From contig NZ_CP012673.1 of NCBI RefSeq assembly GCF_002950945.1, positions 434,001 to 498,000 of the forward strand: DNA of 64,000 nt. The letters are read 5' to 3'. This DNA is from Sorangium cellulosum. GTDB taxonomy: Bacteria; Myxococcota_A; Polyangia; Polyangiales; Polyangiaceae. The stretch's first letter is position 1. Each line of letters starts with the position of its first letter. The position numbers and the translations under genes are program-made. The notes under the pieces are model-generated. The model was not told the origin of the DNA. It searched no databases and was given only the letters and a program-made list of their open reading frames with translations. Positions 44,833 to 54,231 of this stretch are shown one piece after another.

Positions 44833-46674
44833 ATGAGCGCCGCCGCCCCCACCTCCACCCCCCCCGCCGCCCCGCCCTCGCCGCGGCGCCGCCTGCACCT
44901 CACCCGCCGCGCGGCGCACGCCGTCGCGGCCGGGATCCTCCTGCTGATGGCGGCCCTCATGGCGGTCGCCGCGGCGCGCGACTCGCCCACCTACGACGAG
45001 CCGTTCCACACGACCCGCGGCCTCGCGCTCTGGTGGCACGGCGACAGCCGCCTCTCGCACGCCCACCCGCCGCTCGCCAACGCCCTCCAGGCCGCGCCCG
45101 GCGCCGCCCTCGGCACGCCGGTGGATCTCTCGACGCTCTCCGGCTGGGACAAGGCCGACTCGACCGCGGTCGCCCGCGCCTACGGCGCGAAGGCCTTCGC
45201 GCGCGCCCGCACCGACATGCAACTCGGGCGCGCGGTCACCGCCGCGCTCGCCCTCCTGCTCGGCGTCTACCTCTACGTGCGCACCCTCCGGCACGGCCCC
45301 GTGCGCGCCCTGCTCGCGCTCGGCCTCTACGCCCTGCACCCGATCGTGCTCGCGCACGGCCACCTGACCACCACCGACCTCCCCATCACCGTCGCCTTCA
45401 CGATCGCGGTGTGCGAGTGGGAGCGCTACCTCGCGACCGGCAGGCTGCCGCGCCTGTTCACCGCCGCGCTCGCGCTCGGCGCCGCGATGGTCACCAAGTT
45501 CAGCGCGCTGGTGCTCCCGTTCCTGTTCGCGCTCGTCGCCCTCTACGCGGCGCTCCGGCGCGCCGGCCGCTTCTCCGGCCTCTCCTGGCCGCGCGTCGCC
45601 GGCGCGCTCGCGCGCGACGGCGCGGTCCTGCTCGCGGTCGTCCTGCTCGTGATCAACGCCGCCTACGGCTTCCAGCGCACCGGCCTCACCGTCGCCCGCA
45701 TCCTCGCCGAGCCCGAGCCGGGGAACTGGCTCAGCGGCAAGGAGCGCGGCCGCCTGCTCGACCGATCGCAGCTCCGGCATCTCCCGGGCGGGCTCCCGGT
45801 GCCGCTGCCGTACACCTACGTCTTCGGCACGTTCGCCGCCGCCGCGCACACCAGGTCGAACCACGGCAACTACTTCTTCGGCGGCCTGCACGGCCCCTCG
45901 CCCGCGTACTTCCCGGTCCTGCTCGTCCTCAAGAGCCCCGTCGGCTTCCTCTTCCTGCTCGGGGCCGGCGCCTCGCTCCTCCGCTTCCGGCGCCGCTTTC
46001 CCCACGTGCGGACGGTGGCGCTCGCGACGGCCCCGGTGGTCTTCCTCGCGCTGGCGGTGCGGTCCCAGATCAACCTCGGCGTGCGCCACGTCCTGCCCGT
46101 GCTGCCGTTCATGGCCCTGCTCGCGGCGCGCGGCGGCGCGTGGCTCGTGCTCCGCCCGCGCCGACCCGGCGGCGCGGACCAGCCGGCGACGCGCGCCCTG
46201 CGCCTCGCCGCGGCGGGCGCGGCCGGCCTCGTGGTCGTGGAGGCGGTCGCGGCCACGCCGCACCAGCTGAGCCACTTCAACTGGCTCGTGGGCCCGCGCG
46301 CCGGCCACTGGGTCAGCATGGTCGGCGAGGACTGGGGCCAGGACATCGCGAGCCTCGGCGCCTACCTGCACGAGCGGAAGGCGTCGCCCGTGTATTACGA
46401 GCCCTACGGCGACTGGGCCTCCGCGGAGCTCGCGCGCGCCGGCGCCCCGCACCGGCGGCTCCGCTGCAATCAGGACGTGCCGCGCCCGGCCTGGGTGGCG
46501 ATCCACGCGACCGTCGACGTCCGGCGCCGGAAGCCGTGCAAGGCGCTCCGGACCGGCGCCGTACACGAGGCCGTCATCGACCACCATATCCACGTCTACC
46601 GCCTCGAGGAATCGAAGCGCCCGCCCGCGCCCGCCCCCGCCGAGGCGGCCGAGGACACCGAGCCGGACGAGTAG
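44833..46674 (+). CDS. GT-C-fold membrane glycosyltransferase (PMT/ArnT-like)
   Basis: 613 residues. About eleven membrane helices start at residue 30. The first outer loop carries the acidic pair of GT-C enzymes (SPTYDEPFHTTRGLALWW), followed by HAHPPLANAL. The second loop carries GHLTTTDLPITVAFT. A soluble C-terminal part holds EDWGQDIASLGAYLHER. Such enzymes move sugar from a polyprenyl-phosphate donor to protein or lipid on the outer side of the inner membrane. Acceptor unknown. It is probably transcribed alone between the tandem array and the peroxiredoxin promoter. Confidence 0.85.
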   Translation: MSAAAPTSTPPAAPPSPRRRLHLTRRAAHAVAAGILLLMAALMAVAAARDSPTYDEPFHTTRGLALWWHGDSRLSHAHPPLANALQAAPGAALGTPVDLSTLSGWDKADSTAVARAYGAKAFARARTDMQLGRAVTAALALLLGVYLYVRTLRHGPVRALLALGLYALHPIVLAHGHLTTTDLPITVAFTIAVCEWERYLATGRLPRLFTAALALGAAMVTKFSALVLPFLFALVALYAALRRAGRFSGLSWPRVAGALARDGAVLLAVVLLVINAAYGFQRTGLTVARILAEPEPGNWLSGKERGRLLDRSQLRHLPGGLPVPLPYTYVFGTFAAAAHTRSNHGNYFFGGLHGPSPAYFPVLLVLKSPVGFLFLLGAGASLLRFRRRFPHVRTVALATAPVVFLALAVRSQINLGVRHVLPVLPFMALLAARGGAWLVLRPRRPGGADQPATRALRLAAAGAAGLVVVEAVAATPHQLSHFNWLVGPRAGHWVSMVGEDWGQDIASLGAYLHERKASPVYYEPYGDWASAELARAGAPHRRLRCNQDVPRPAWVAIHATVDVRRRKPCKALRTGAVHEAVIDHHIHVYRLEESKRPPAPAPAEAAEDTEPDE

Positions 46675-46718
46675 GCGTGGCGCGCGGCACCTCCGCCGCC
46701 GTTCACCGCAGCGACGTC

Positions 46719-46754
46719 TTGACAGGCTGCGCCTGCTGGCGGAGATTCCTCCGC
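46719..46754 (+). promoter_or_regulatory. Possible promoter with hairpin before the peroxiredoxin gene
   Basis: TTGACA at 46719 is a perfect -35; with 17-bp spacing the -10 would be GAGATT, a poor match. GCGGAG/CTCCGC form a small hairpin at 46739-46754 over that position, which might be an operator. Confidence 0.3.
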
Positions 46755-46790
46755 GATAACGGACGAACCATCGTCGGAGGAGGAGCTGAC

Positions 46791-47429
46791 ATGAGCCTGC
46801 AACTCGGAAGCATCGCGCCCGATTTCGAGCAAGCGTCCACGGAGGGGACCATCCGGTTCCACGAGTGGGCCGGGGATTCGTGGGTCATCCTGTTTTCCCA
46901 CCCGAAGGACTTCACGCCGGTGTGCACGACCGAGCTCGGCGCGGTCGCGAAGCTCAAGCCGGAGTTCGACAAGCGCGGCGTGAAGCCGATCGCCCTCAGC
47001 GTCGATGACGTCGACTCGCACAAGCGCTGGACCGCGGATATCGAGGACACGCAGCGCACGAAGCTGAACTACCCGATCCTCGCCGACGTGGACCGGAAGG
47101 TGTCGAACCTGTACGGGATGATCCACCCGCAGGCGAACGACACGCTCACGGTCCGCTCGGTGTTCATCCTCGATCCGAGCAAGAAGATCCGCGCGACGCT
47201 CACGTATCCCGCGAGCGCCGGGCGCAACTTCGACGAGCTGCTGCGCCTCATCGACTCGCTGCAGCTCACCGACAGCCACGCGGTCGCGACGCCCGCCAAC
47301 TGGAAGGACGGCGACGACGTCGTGATCGTCCCGTCGCTCCAGGACCCGGAGCAGCTCGCGCAGAAGTTCCCGAAGGGCTACAACGCCGTCCGCCCGTACC
47401 TGCGCCTCACGCCGCAGCCGAACCGCTGA
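46791..47429 (+). CDS. 1-Cys peroxiredoxin (Prx6 type)
   Basis: 212 residues from ATG 46791, behind a strong GGAGGAGGAG. Peroxidatic Cys45 sits in PKDFTPVCTTE, the PxxxTxxC motif. The C-terminal Prx6 extension is present (SLQLTDSHAVATPANWKDGDDVVIVPSL). No resolving Cys is seen, so it is a 1-Cys enzyme needing an outside thiol. It reduces peroxides and probably lipid hydroperoxides in the cytoplasm. Confidence 0.95.
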   Translation: MSLQLGSIAPDFEQASTEGTIRFHEWAGDSWVILFSHPKDFTPVCTTELGAVAKLKPEFDKRGVKPIALSVDDVDSHKRWTADIEDTQRTKLNYPILADVDRKVSNLYGMIHPQANDTLTVRSVFILDPSKKIRATLTYPASAGRNFDELLRLIDSLQLTDSHAVATPANWKDGDDVVIVPSLQDPEQLAQKFPKGYNAVRPYLRLTPQPNR

Positions 47430-47473
47430 GGCGGCGAGGGGCGGCGAGGAACCGGACCCCGAGGCCCCGCCGC

Positions 47474-48823
47474 GTGCGCGTGTTCGTCCGGCTGCTCGTC
47501 GCGCTGGCCTTCCCGCTGGCCGCCTGCTCGGGTCCGCCCGCGCGCGGGACGGGCGGGCTGCGCGGGGGCGCGCCGGAGCCGCCGCCTCCCCCGGCGCCGG
47601 ATCCACCGCAGCAGCCGGCGCCGGCCGCGACCCCTGCGGCCGGCGTCCGGTGGCGGCTCGTGCACCACGAGACCTTCGATACGCCGTTCCAGGAGCCCGC
47701 GGCCTGGACCGAGGACACGTACGGCCCCGCGAGCCCCTACCACGTCGATGCCTTCGACGACGACGGCGCGTTCTTCATCACGCGCGCGGGCGAGACCTTC
47801 CGGCAAGGGCTGCGGAGGTTCCGCTCGTTCCGGAAGTCGTTCTCCTATGGCGAGGGCGGCTGGCTCACGGTCGAGCTCTACGGCCGCGACAGCGACCGCG
47901 ACGGCGTCCCCGAGACGGGCGGCCGCTTCGAGGCCGCGGGCGGCAAGGCGCGGCTCGTCTCCGCCCGCCATTACGACGGCGCGATCCTCCGCTCGACGCG
48001 GCCCTTGCCGGCGCGGTACCGCGTCGAGGTGACCGTCTCGAACATCGATTTCGGCGGCCCGAGGGAGGGCCGCTGGCGACACGGCGGCAAGGTGAACGGC
48101 TACGACGGCGACGAGCTGGCCGATCCCTGGCGCTTCAGCAACGAGAGCACGACGCCGCTGTCCGCCACGTTCGGAAACGGCGTTTACTTTCTCTGCATCA
48201 CCGACTACGCGCGCCCGGCGCCGCACAACAACGTCCTCATCCACCATCACCGGAAGGTGGTGATGGACACCGACAACAACTTCGGCGACACAGGCCCGTG
48301 GTCGGCGGTCTGGGACCCCGCGACGGGCCGGCCCGAGCAGGACGGCGCGCGTTACGTGAGCATGATCTGGCTCCGCGGCGACGCGTTCGGGAGCCCCTGG
48401 AACGGCAACCGGTTCACGTCGTACACGCCGGGCGGGTGGCAGGACGGCCCCATCTTCGTGGACAAGTACCTCGACCGGGAGGCCTACGTGTTCACGGTCG
48501 AGCGCGACGGGCGCGGCTACGCGATGTCGGCGGCGGGCACGTTCCACCACGGCGGCCGCACGACGTACGCGGCGAGGCGGGGATTCCGCGAGCCGCCGGT
48601 GACGTGGCATTACAACCAGCGTCCGGACGAGTACGAGGCCCCGCGCCACAACGAGACCGTCACCTTCGGGGAGACGTTCGAGACCTGGCCGGAGGGGTCG
48701 GCGTATCCGGATCACTTCTTCTTCGGCGACCCGCACATCAACTATTACGAGGGGACGGCCGAGTTCGACGATCTCAAGCTGTACCTGCCGGAGGAGGAAG
48801 GGGCTCCCGAGGGGCTCCCCTGA
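47474..48823 (+). CDS. Secreted lipoprotein with glucanase/lectin-like fold, function unknown
   Basis: 449 residues from GTG 47474. Signal ends FPLAAC (Cys18), then a Pro/Ala linker to residue 57. The rest is beta-rich and aromatic, with Asp/Asn runs: WRLVHHETFDTPF at its start, DSDRDGVPETGGRFE, ARYRVEVTVSNIDFGG, a His-rich stretch (HNNVLIHHHRKVV) and EGTAEFDDLKLYLPE at the end. The opening and closing strands recall concanavalin-like glucanase or lectin domains, but the GH16 ExDxxE motif was not found. Likely a surface carbohydrate-active or binding protein. It lies 44 bp after the peroxiredoxin gene. Confidence 0.65.
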   Translation: MRVFVRLLVALAFPLAACSGPPARGTGGLRGGAPEPPPPPAPDPPQQPAPAATPAAGVRWRLVHHETFDTPFQEPAAWTEDTYGPASPYHVDAFDDDGAFFITRAGETFRQGLRRFRSFRKSFSYGEGGWLTVELYGRDSDRDGVPETGGRFEAAGGKARLVSARHYDGAILRSTRPLPARYRVEVTVSNIDFGGPREGRWRHGGKVNGYDGDELADPWRFSNESTTPLSATFGNGVYFLCITDYARPAPHNNVLIHHHRKVVMDTDNNFGDTGPWSAVWDPATGRPEQDGARYVSMIWLRGDAFGSPWNGNRFTSYTPGGWQDGPIFVDKYLDREAYVFTVERDGRGYAMSAAGTFHHGGRTTYAARRGFREPPVTWHYNQRPDEYEAPRHNETVTFGETFETWPEGSAYPDHFFFGDPHINYYEGTAEFDDLKLYLPEEEGAPEGLP

Positions 48824-48894
48824 GCGGGGTCGTGGACGAGGAGCACCCCTGAGCGGACCGGGCCCGCGCGCAGAGGAGCGCAGCGGGCCGGAGA

Positions 48895-49524
48895 TCACCC
48901 CCGCGGCGCGCCGAGGCCCGCGACGGTGAAGTCGAGGAGCTCCTCGAGGGTCGCGGCGACCTGCGCGGGGGTGGAGACGACGTCCGCTCCATCCAGGAGC
49001 AGGCACACGAAGCCGTGGAGCACCGTCCACACCTTGATCTCCGCCCCCGATCGGCGCGCCTCCGGGACGATCCCTGCCCGCACGAGATCGTCGAGCGCGC
49101 CGCCGAGGATCTCCGGCAACGTCGGGCTCGGTACGGCGAGCGGGTTGCTGAGGAGGCGGCAGATCCCGCTCGTCCCGAACATGACCCGGAAGAGATCGGG
49201 GTTCTCCACGGCGAACTCCGCGTAGGCGCGCCCCGCCGCCTTGAAGCGCTCGACGGCGGCCCCCGCGTCCGAGCCCCGCGACGCCGCGAGCTTCTTCGTC
49301 ATCCGGTGCGACAGCTTCACGAACCCGGCGGCGGCCACCGCGCTGAGCAGGGCGGACTTGCTGTCGAAGTGCCGGTAGGTGGCGTTCGCCGAGACCCCCA
49401 CGCTCCGCGCCGCGTCGCGGAGGCTGAACCGCTCGGCGCCACGCTCGCGGACGAGCGCCGTCGCCGCTTCGATGAGCGCGTTCCGGAGATCGCCGTGGTG
49501 GTAGGCGCTCTTCGCGCTGGGCAT
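48895..49524 (-). CDS. TetR-family transcriptional regulator
   Basis: 209 residues from ATG 49524. N-terminal helix-turn-helix: HHGDLRNALIEAATALVRERGAERFSLRDAARSVGVSANATYRHFDSKSALL. The C-terminal ligand domain has FKAAGRAYAEFAVENPDLFRVMFG, as in TetR members with a WHG domain. Divergent from an SDR gene with a repeat-bearing gap; probably represses that gene and itself until a small hydrophobic ligand binds. Confidence 0.9.
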   Translation of the reverse strand: MPSAKSAYHHGDLRNALIEAATALVRERGAERFSLRDAARSVGVSANATYRHFDSKSALLSAVAAAGFVKLSHRMTKKLAASRGSDAGAAVERFKAAGRAYAEFAVENPDLFRVMFGTSGICRLLSNPLAVPSPTLPEILGGALDDLVRAGIVPEARRSGAEIKVWTVLHGFVCLLLDGADVVSTPAQVAATLEELLDFTVAGLGAPRG

Positions 49525-49595
49525 CGGTTCCCCACTTTTGCCCCCGGGGGTGGGGTGGGCAAGCAAGAACTCCCTGAGAATTCGCCCGCCCCTCG

Positions 49596-49640
49596 ATGTT
49601 GACATCGTGAACTTCAGACCCATGTGTACATCGTGAACAT
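49596..49640. promoter_or_regulatory. Candidate TetR operator and promoter between the TetR and SDR genes
   Basis: ACATCGTGAAC occurs twice, at 49602-49612 and 49628-49638, 26 bp apart. The first overlaps palindrome GATGTTGACATC (49595-49606) and a -35-like TTGACA (49599-49604). Repressor sites on a promoter would look like this. The -10 is not convincing. Confidence 0.5.
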
Positions 49641-49723
49641 CGCGCGGGGCAACGGGGCTCGGCGCGGTGGCGTGGTCCAGGGGACGTGCCCCGCTCGGAC
49701 GAACGAAAGGATCAAGCACGGCC

Positions 49724-50572
49724 ATGAACACGGCGCTGGTGACGGGGGCGAGCTCGGGGGTGGGTCTCGAGCTGACGCGGAAGGTGCTCACGGAAGGAGG
49801 GCACGTCATCGCGCTCATCCGCTCCGACCTCCCCGCGGGCGAGGCTGCGCTGGAGGAGGCGCAGAGGGCGGGGCGGCTGCGGATCTACAGGACCGATCTC
49901 GAGGACTTCGCGAAGCTCCGCGCGTCGCTCGCGGAGATCCGGGCGAAGGAGGCGCGCATCGATGTCCTGTTCAACAACGCCGGCGTCTCGCTCGGCGCGC
50001 CGAGGTCGTCGCCGCAGGGGCGAGACGTGCACTTCGACGTCAACACCGTGGCGCCCTACGTCATCGTCCGCGAGCTCCGGCCGCTCCTCGAGGCGGGGAG
50101 ATCCCGCACCGTCGTGAACACCTCCTCCAACGCGATGTTGTTCGTGAAGCGCTTTGATCCCGACCAGCTGGAGAAGGGCACGGAGTTCCGGAAGCTGTTC
50201 GGTCCCTATGCCGCGTCCAAGCTCGCGCTGTCGCTCTGGACCGCGGCCCTGGCGGCGGACCTCGCCAGAGACGGCATCGAGATCCGCAGCGTCCATCCCG
50301 GGGGGATCAAGTCGACCATGACCAGGAGCTCCGGGATGCCGTTCTGGCTGCTCCCCATCGCTCACCTGTTCTTCGCCCCTCCCAGCCGGGGCGCGTCTCG
50401 CCTCCACGACGTCGCGTTCGGCCGTTTCCGCGGGAAGAGCGGCGTGTTCGTCAACGAGGACAGGGAGGTGCCCGTCCCGTTCTCCGATCACGCGGACGCC
50501 GTCCTGGCGAAGGTGAGGTCCATCTACGAACGAGAGCTCCTCGACGGGCGGCCGGCTGCCCGCGCCGGGTGA
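49724..50572 (+). CDS. SDR-family oxidoreductase (retinol-dehydrogenase-like)
   Basis: 282 residues from ATG 49724; the frame opens upstream at 49667. TGASSGVG near residues 8-15, FNNAG near 86-90, NTSSNAM with the catalytic Ser, and YAASK near residue 164. SVHPGGIKSTM is typical of the C-terminal half in this group. It reduces or oxidises a carbonyl or alcohol with NAD(P)H; substrate unknown. Divergent from the TetR gene, its probable regulator. Confidence 0.9.
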   Translation: MNTALVTGASSGVGLELTRKVLTEGGHVIALIRSDLPAGEAALEEAQRAGRLRIYRTDLEDFAKLRASLAEIRAKEARIDVLFNNAGVSLGAPRSSPQGRDVHFDVNTVAPYVIVRELRPLLEAGRSRTVVNTSSNAMLFVKRFDPDQLEKGTEFRKLFGPYAASKLALSLWTAALAADLARDGIEIRSVHPGGIKSTMTRSSGMPFWLLPIAHLFFAPPSRGASRLHDVAFGRFRGKSGVFVNEDREVPVPFSDHADAVLAKVRSIYERELLDGRPAARAG

Positions 50573-50820
50573 GGGCCTGGCGAAACATCATGTAGCCATG
50601 AGGCGCCGGGGGCTCGTGCGACGATCGCTTCTCTTGCGGTTTCAAAATTCCGATCGGCGCGTCCTGCAGCGCGTCTCGCCCCGCAGCTTCGAAAACGAAA
50701 TTCCCCCGTGATTGGCTGGACGGCGGTTCCACCACAAAACACGCCGTGCTACCTCTCCATCGACGACGCCACGCGACTTCGTTGCCAGCGACCTCCCGCG
50801 CCTGCGTCGAGGAATTGACG

Positions 50821-52401
50821 ATGCGCTATCTGGGAACATGGGCTCTGTCCATCACGATCCTCTCTGCGGCTTGCAGCTCCGGCCACGGCGCTCCCCGGGA
50901 CCAGGGATCGGTCGGGGCCGGGGGCAGCCCGGGCGCCGGCGCGTCCGGGGGCGCTTCGGGGGGCGCTTCCGGCAGCGGTGGAACCACCTCCGCGAGCTCG
51001 GGCAGCGGCGGGACGGGAGCAGGCGAGGGCAGCGCTGGAGGCGCGGGCGGGGGCCCGGCGGAGCCGGCGCCATGTGAGCCCCTCGCGCCAGGGCAGCAGC
51101 TCGCGTTCCCTGGGGCCGAGGGGTTCGGGCGGCTGTCGTCGGGGGGGCGCGGCGGGGACGTGTGTCATGTGACCCACCTCGACGACGCGGGCCCGGGTTC
51201 TCTCAGAGACTGCGTGAGCGCGGGCGGTCGGACGGTCGTGTTCGACACAGGGGGGTGGATCACGCTCGACAGCGACCTCGGGATCACCCAGAGCAACATC
51301 ACCATCGCCGGGCAAACGGCTCCAGGGGGCGGCGTCGGGGTCCGAGGCAGGAAGCTCTCCGTGGGGGGTGACAACATCATCGTCCGTTTCCTGCGGGTCC
51401 GACGCGGCATCGTCGCGACCACGGCGAGGGGCGACGCGATGACCGTGAGCTCGGCGGCGAGCAACGTGATCATCGACCATTGTTCGGTCGGCTTCGGGAC
51501 CGACGAGAACCTCTCGATGCCAGGTGATGAGGGCGTGGGGCCGAAGGACCTCACGGTGCAATGGTCGATCGTCGCCTGGGGCCTCGCGCGGAACAACCAC
51601 TCCGCAGGGTCGCTCCTCACCGCGAGCAACACCACGATCCACCACTCCGTGTACGCGTTCAACGGAACGCGCAACCCCAAAGCCCGCTCCGAGGACGGGC
51701 GTGTCCTCGACTTCGTCAACAACGTCGTCTACGGCTGGAACGCCCCCGATCCTCACGGTGAGGCCCAGGGCTGGAACATCAGCAAACACCCGTTCATCAT
51801 GGCCGACACCTCGAACGGCATGCATTACGCGAACGCCGTCGGCAATTACTTCGTCTCCCACGGCGCGCGGACCGCGACCCAGGCGTTCGTGTCGGGGGCG
51901 GCGAACGCCGACGGCGTCCCCACCTACAACCTGTATTTCGAGGGAAACCTGCTCGACGGCAACGGCAACGGCACGCTGGACGTCTCGAGCGAGGACTGGA
52001 GCATGGTGGGGACGGCGACGCAGCTCAACGAGCGGCTCCCCGCGCCGCGGGTCTGCGCCGACGATGCTCCTCGGGCCTTCGCGCGCGTGATGGCCGGGGT
52101 CGGCGCGGTCATCCCGGCCCGCGACGAGGTCGACGCCTTGCTCGTGCGGCACATCGGCGAGCAGGACGGCATCAAGATCCAGGACGAGTCGGACCTCGGC
52201 GTAGGCGCTGACGGGTACGGCGAGCTCGCCTCCGGAACGCCGAGGACCGACACGGACGGTGACGGCATGCCGGACGCCTGGGAGGTGGACCGAAGGCTCG
52301 ATCCTGACAACGCTGACGACCGAAACGGGGACGACGACGAGGACGGCTACACGAACCTCGAGGAGCACCTCAACGAGCTGGCGGCGCCGGCCTTCCGGTG
52401 A
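50821..52401 (+). CDS. Pectate-lyase-like secreted lipoprotein
   Basis: 526 residues from ATG 50821; longer in-frame starts exist at 50746. Signal ends LSAAC (Cys18), then a Gly/Ala/Ser stalk to about residue 85. The lyase domain begins LAFPGAEGFGRLSSGGRGG, as in family 1 pectate lyases. Beta-helix rungs follow: GSLRDCV, RTVVFDTGGWI, NITIAGQTAPGGG, NIIVRFLRVRRG and NVIIDHCSVGFGTDENL. A calcium-type segment DTDGDGMPDAWEVDRRLDP ends the protein. It should cleave plant pectin by beta-elimination outside the cell. No other pectin genes lie near. Confidence 0.85.
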   Translation: MRYLGTWALSITILSAACSSGHGAPRDQGSVGAGGSPGAGASGGASGGASGSGGTTSASSGSGGTGAGEGSAGGAGGGPAEPAPCEPLAPGQQLAFPGAEGFGRLSSGGRGGDVCHVTHLDDAGPGSLRDCVSAGGRTVVFDTGGWITLDSDLGITQSNITIAGQTAPGGGVGVRGRKLSVGGDNIIVRFLRVRRGIVATTARGDAMTVSSAASNVIIDHCSVGFGTDENLSMPGDEGVGPKDLTVQWSIVAWGLARNNHSAGSLLTASNTTIHHSVYAFNGTRNPKARSEDGRVLDFVNNVVYGWNAPDPHGEAQGWNISKHPFIMADTSNGMHYANAVGNYFVSHGARTATQAFVSGAANADGVPTYNLYFEGNLLDGNGNGTLDVSSEDWSMVGTATQLNERLPAPRVCADDAPRAFARVMAGVGAVIPARDEVDALLVRHIGEQDGIKIQDESDLGVGADGYGELASGTPRTDTDGDGMPDAWEVDRRLDPDNADDRNGDDDEDGYTNLEEHLNELAAPAFR

Positions 52402-52422
52402 CGCATCGACGTCCTGTTCCCT

Positions 52423-52479
52423 GGGTGCTTCACTGGGCGGCATGTCGATCATTCAGCCCAGTTTCGATCGGTCGGTCGT
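52423..52479 (+). repeat. 57-bp direct repeat, copy A
   Basis: Matches 54175-54231 at 55 of 57 positions. It contains about 18 bp of leader and the first 13 codons (MSIIQPSFDRSVV) of the cupin gene found intact at 54194, then similarity ends. Copy A has no cupin body and lies 22 bp after the pectate lyase stop. Confidence 0.9.
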
Positions 52480-52637
52480 TGGTGGAGCGTTGGGGGCTGA
52501 GCCGCTTGAGTGCCGAGAAGTTCACGCGACACGAGGGGGGCCTCGACGTGGTCGCGGTCGGTGCTCCGAGGACTGGCAGCGCCGACGCATCTTGAAGAAG
52601 AGGCCTGCGCTCCGGGCCCGGGGAGAGAGCGGGCCGG

Positions 52638-53879
52638 TCAACCCGGCTCGGTTGCTTTTGCCGTCTCCGGCATTCCTTTCCACAGCAGCACCTGGGCACC
52701 GATGGCCAGGCCCGACAGCGCCACGAAGCCGATCTTGAAGCCCGCCGCATCCACGATGAAGCCGGCTACCAGGTTGCTCAACATGGATCCGAGGCTCAGG
52801 GCAGCGGCCAGCAGCCCCTGGGCGAAGCTGGCCCGATCGGAGTCGCCCATCAGGTCGTTGACCACCATGATGGCCACCACGCTGAACGTGCCTGCGGCCA
52901 TGCCGTCGAGCACCTGAAGGCACAGCAGCGGAACGACGGCATCGGTCGTCGTATAGAGGATGCCCCTGGCGGCGAGCAGGAGAAAAGCTACCGCGAGCAG
53001 CTTCTTCCGGCCCTTTCCGGCCAGCTTGCCGCACACGTACACGGTCGGAACCATGACCAGCTGGGCGATGATGATGCAGGCCGCCAGGTACAGGGTGGAG
53101 CTCTGGGGCTCGGCCTTGGCAATCTCCTGGGCCACCAAGGGCAGCATGGCTCCGTTGGAGAAATAAAACACCACCGTCAGCAGCAGGAACATCAAGAAGG
53201 CCTTGTTGCACAGCACCTCCCGGAAGAGGCTCTTCTTCTCCTCGCCCTCTTTCTGCCGCTCCGACGCGGGGGGCGCCACGTCCTTGGACGCGATGCACAG
53301 GGCGCTGATGGTGCAGCACACCGCAAAGCCCATCATGCAATAAAAGATGCCGGCGTTGTTGGTGAAGCGGGCCACCACGCCGGTCAGCACTGCCGAAGCC
53401 ACATTGCCTGCATGGTTGTAGCTCTGGTTCTTGCTGATGGTGCGATCGAAATCCCCCTTTCCGGACAGGGCGGACGCCAGCGCCACCAGGGTGGGGATGT
53501 AAAAGGAAGCGGCCAGCCCGAGCACCACCTGACAGAACAGGACCACCGGAAGGCTGCGCAGGAACGGCCAGAACAGGGCCGTGGTGCCGACCACCAGGGA
53601 AGCGATGATGATGGGGATGCGCTTCCGGCGGGTACGGTCCACCACGAACCCGGCGGGGGACTGGCCAACCACCATCGACAGCTGGGTGGCCGCGATGGCC
53701 ATGCCGATGGCGCCCGGCTGCCAGTGCAGGTTCGAGGCCAGGTACACGGCCAGGAAGGGGCCAACACCGTCGCTGATGTCGGCAGCAAAAAAGTTCAACC
53801 AGTTGAGAGCCGTCCAGCTCCGCTTCGATGGCCTCTCCGACATGAAAGCACCCATCGCAGGAAGGGGCGGGTTCCGCAA
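52638..53879 (-). CDS. MFS-family transporter, probably horizontally acquired
   Basis: 413 residues from ATG 53879 (in-frame ATG at 53843 also possible). Twelve membrane segments. The MFS loop motif is seen as GFVVDRTRRKRIPI between helices 2 and 3, and LAGKGRKKLL between 8 and 9. Likely an efflux pump for a small drug-like compound; substrate unknown. GC is visibly lower, and AAA, TTT and CTG/CAG-rich codon use differs from all neighbours. It sits between two 57-bp direct repeats. These signs point to recent transfer. Confidence 0.85.
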   Translation of the reverse strand: MRNPPLPAMGAFMSERPSKRSWTALNWLNFFAADISDGVGPFLAVYLASNLHWQPGAIGMAIAATQLSMVVGQSPAGFVVDRTRRKRIPIIIASLVVGTTALFWPFLRSLPVVLFCQVVLGLAASFYIPTLVALASALSGKGDFDRTISKNQSYNHAGNVASAVLTGVVARFTNNAGIFYCMMGFAVCCTISALCIASKDVAPPASERQKEGEEKKSLFREVLCNKAFLMFLLLTVVFYFSNGAMLPLVAQEIAKAEPQSSTLYLAACIIIAQLVMVPTVYVCGKLAGKGRKKLLAVAFLLLAARGILYTTTDAVVPLLCLQVLDGMAAGTFSVVAIMVVNDLMGDSDRASFAQGLLAAALSLGSMLSNLVAGFIVDAAGFKIGFVALSGLAIGAQVLLWKGMPETAKATEPG

Positions 53880-54193
53880 GTCGTGGGTTGCCTGAAAAAA
53901 CGTCTCGGAGAGTCACAGCACAGCCTGCTCAAAGCCTCCGAATGGCGAGCTCGACGGAGCGCCGGTATGTGGCCAAACGCCCCACGCAAGTCAGCACGAG
54001 AGGGGCGTGTCGACCGCGGGGCAGATCGTGCTCGGCATGTCGCTGCTGGAGCAGGCTGCCGTGGGCGACGGGTGCGCCCTACGAGTGTCCGGCTCGCCAT
54101 CGACCACCCCTACAGAGAGGACGCGCGCCCGCGCGGAGGCGCTCCGCGTGTTTCCAGGTGAGCGCTCCCTCCTCGGGTGCTTCACTGGGCGGC
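53880..54193. other. Gene-free flank of the MFS insert
   Basis: 314 bp between the MFS start (minus) and the cupin ATG. Composition returns from the low-GC type to the GC-rich type at about 53940. Short open frames here are not credible. Copy B of the direct repeat begins at 54175. MFS and cupin promoters should lie here but none is clear. Confidence 0.4.
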
Positions 54194-54231
54194 ATGTCGA
54201 TCATCCAGCCCAGTTTTGATCGGTCGGTCGT
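54175..54231 (+). repeat. 57-bp direct repeat, copy B
   Basis: Partner of 52423-52479. It spans the leader and first 13 codons of the intact cupin gene. Two mismatches (T/C and C/T), both silent in those codons. Confidence 0.9.

Noticed and set aside
54007..54219. Small gene between the MFS and cupin genes
   Set aside because: Overlaps the direct repeat and cupin start in another frame, with no ribosome-binding site or recognisable domain.
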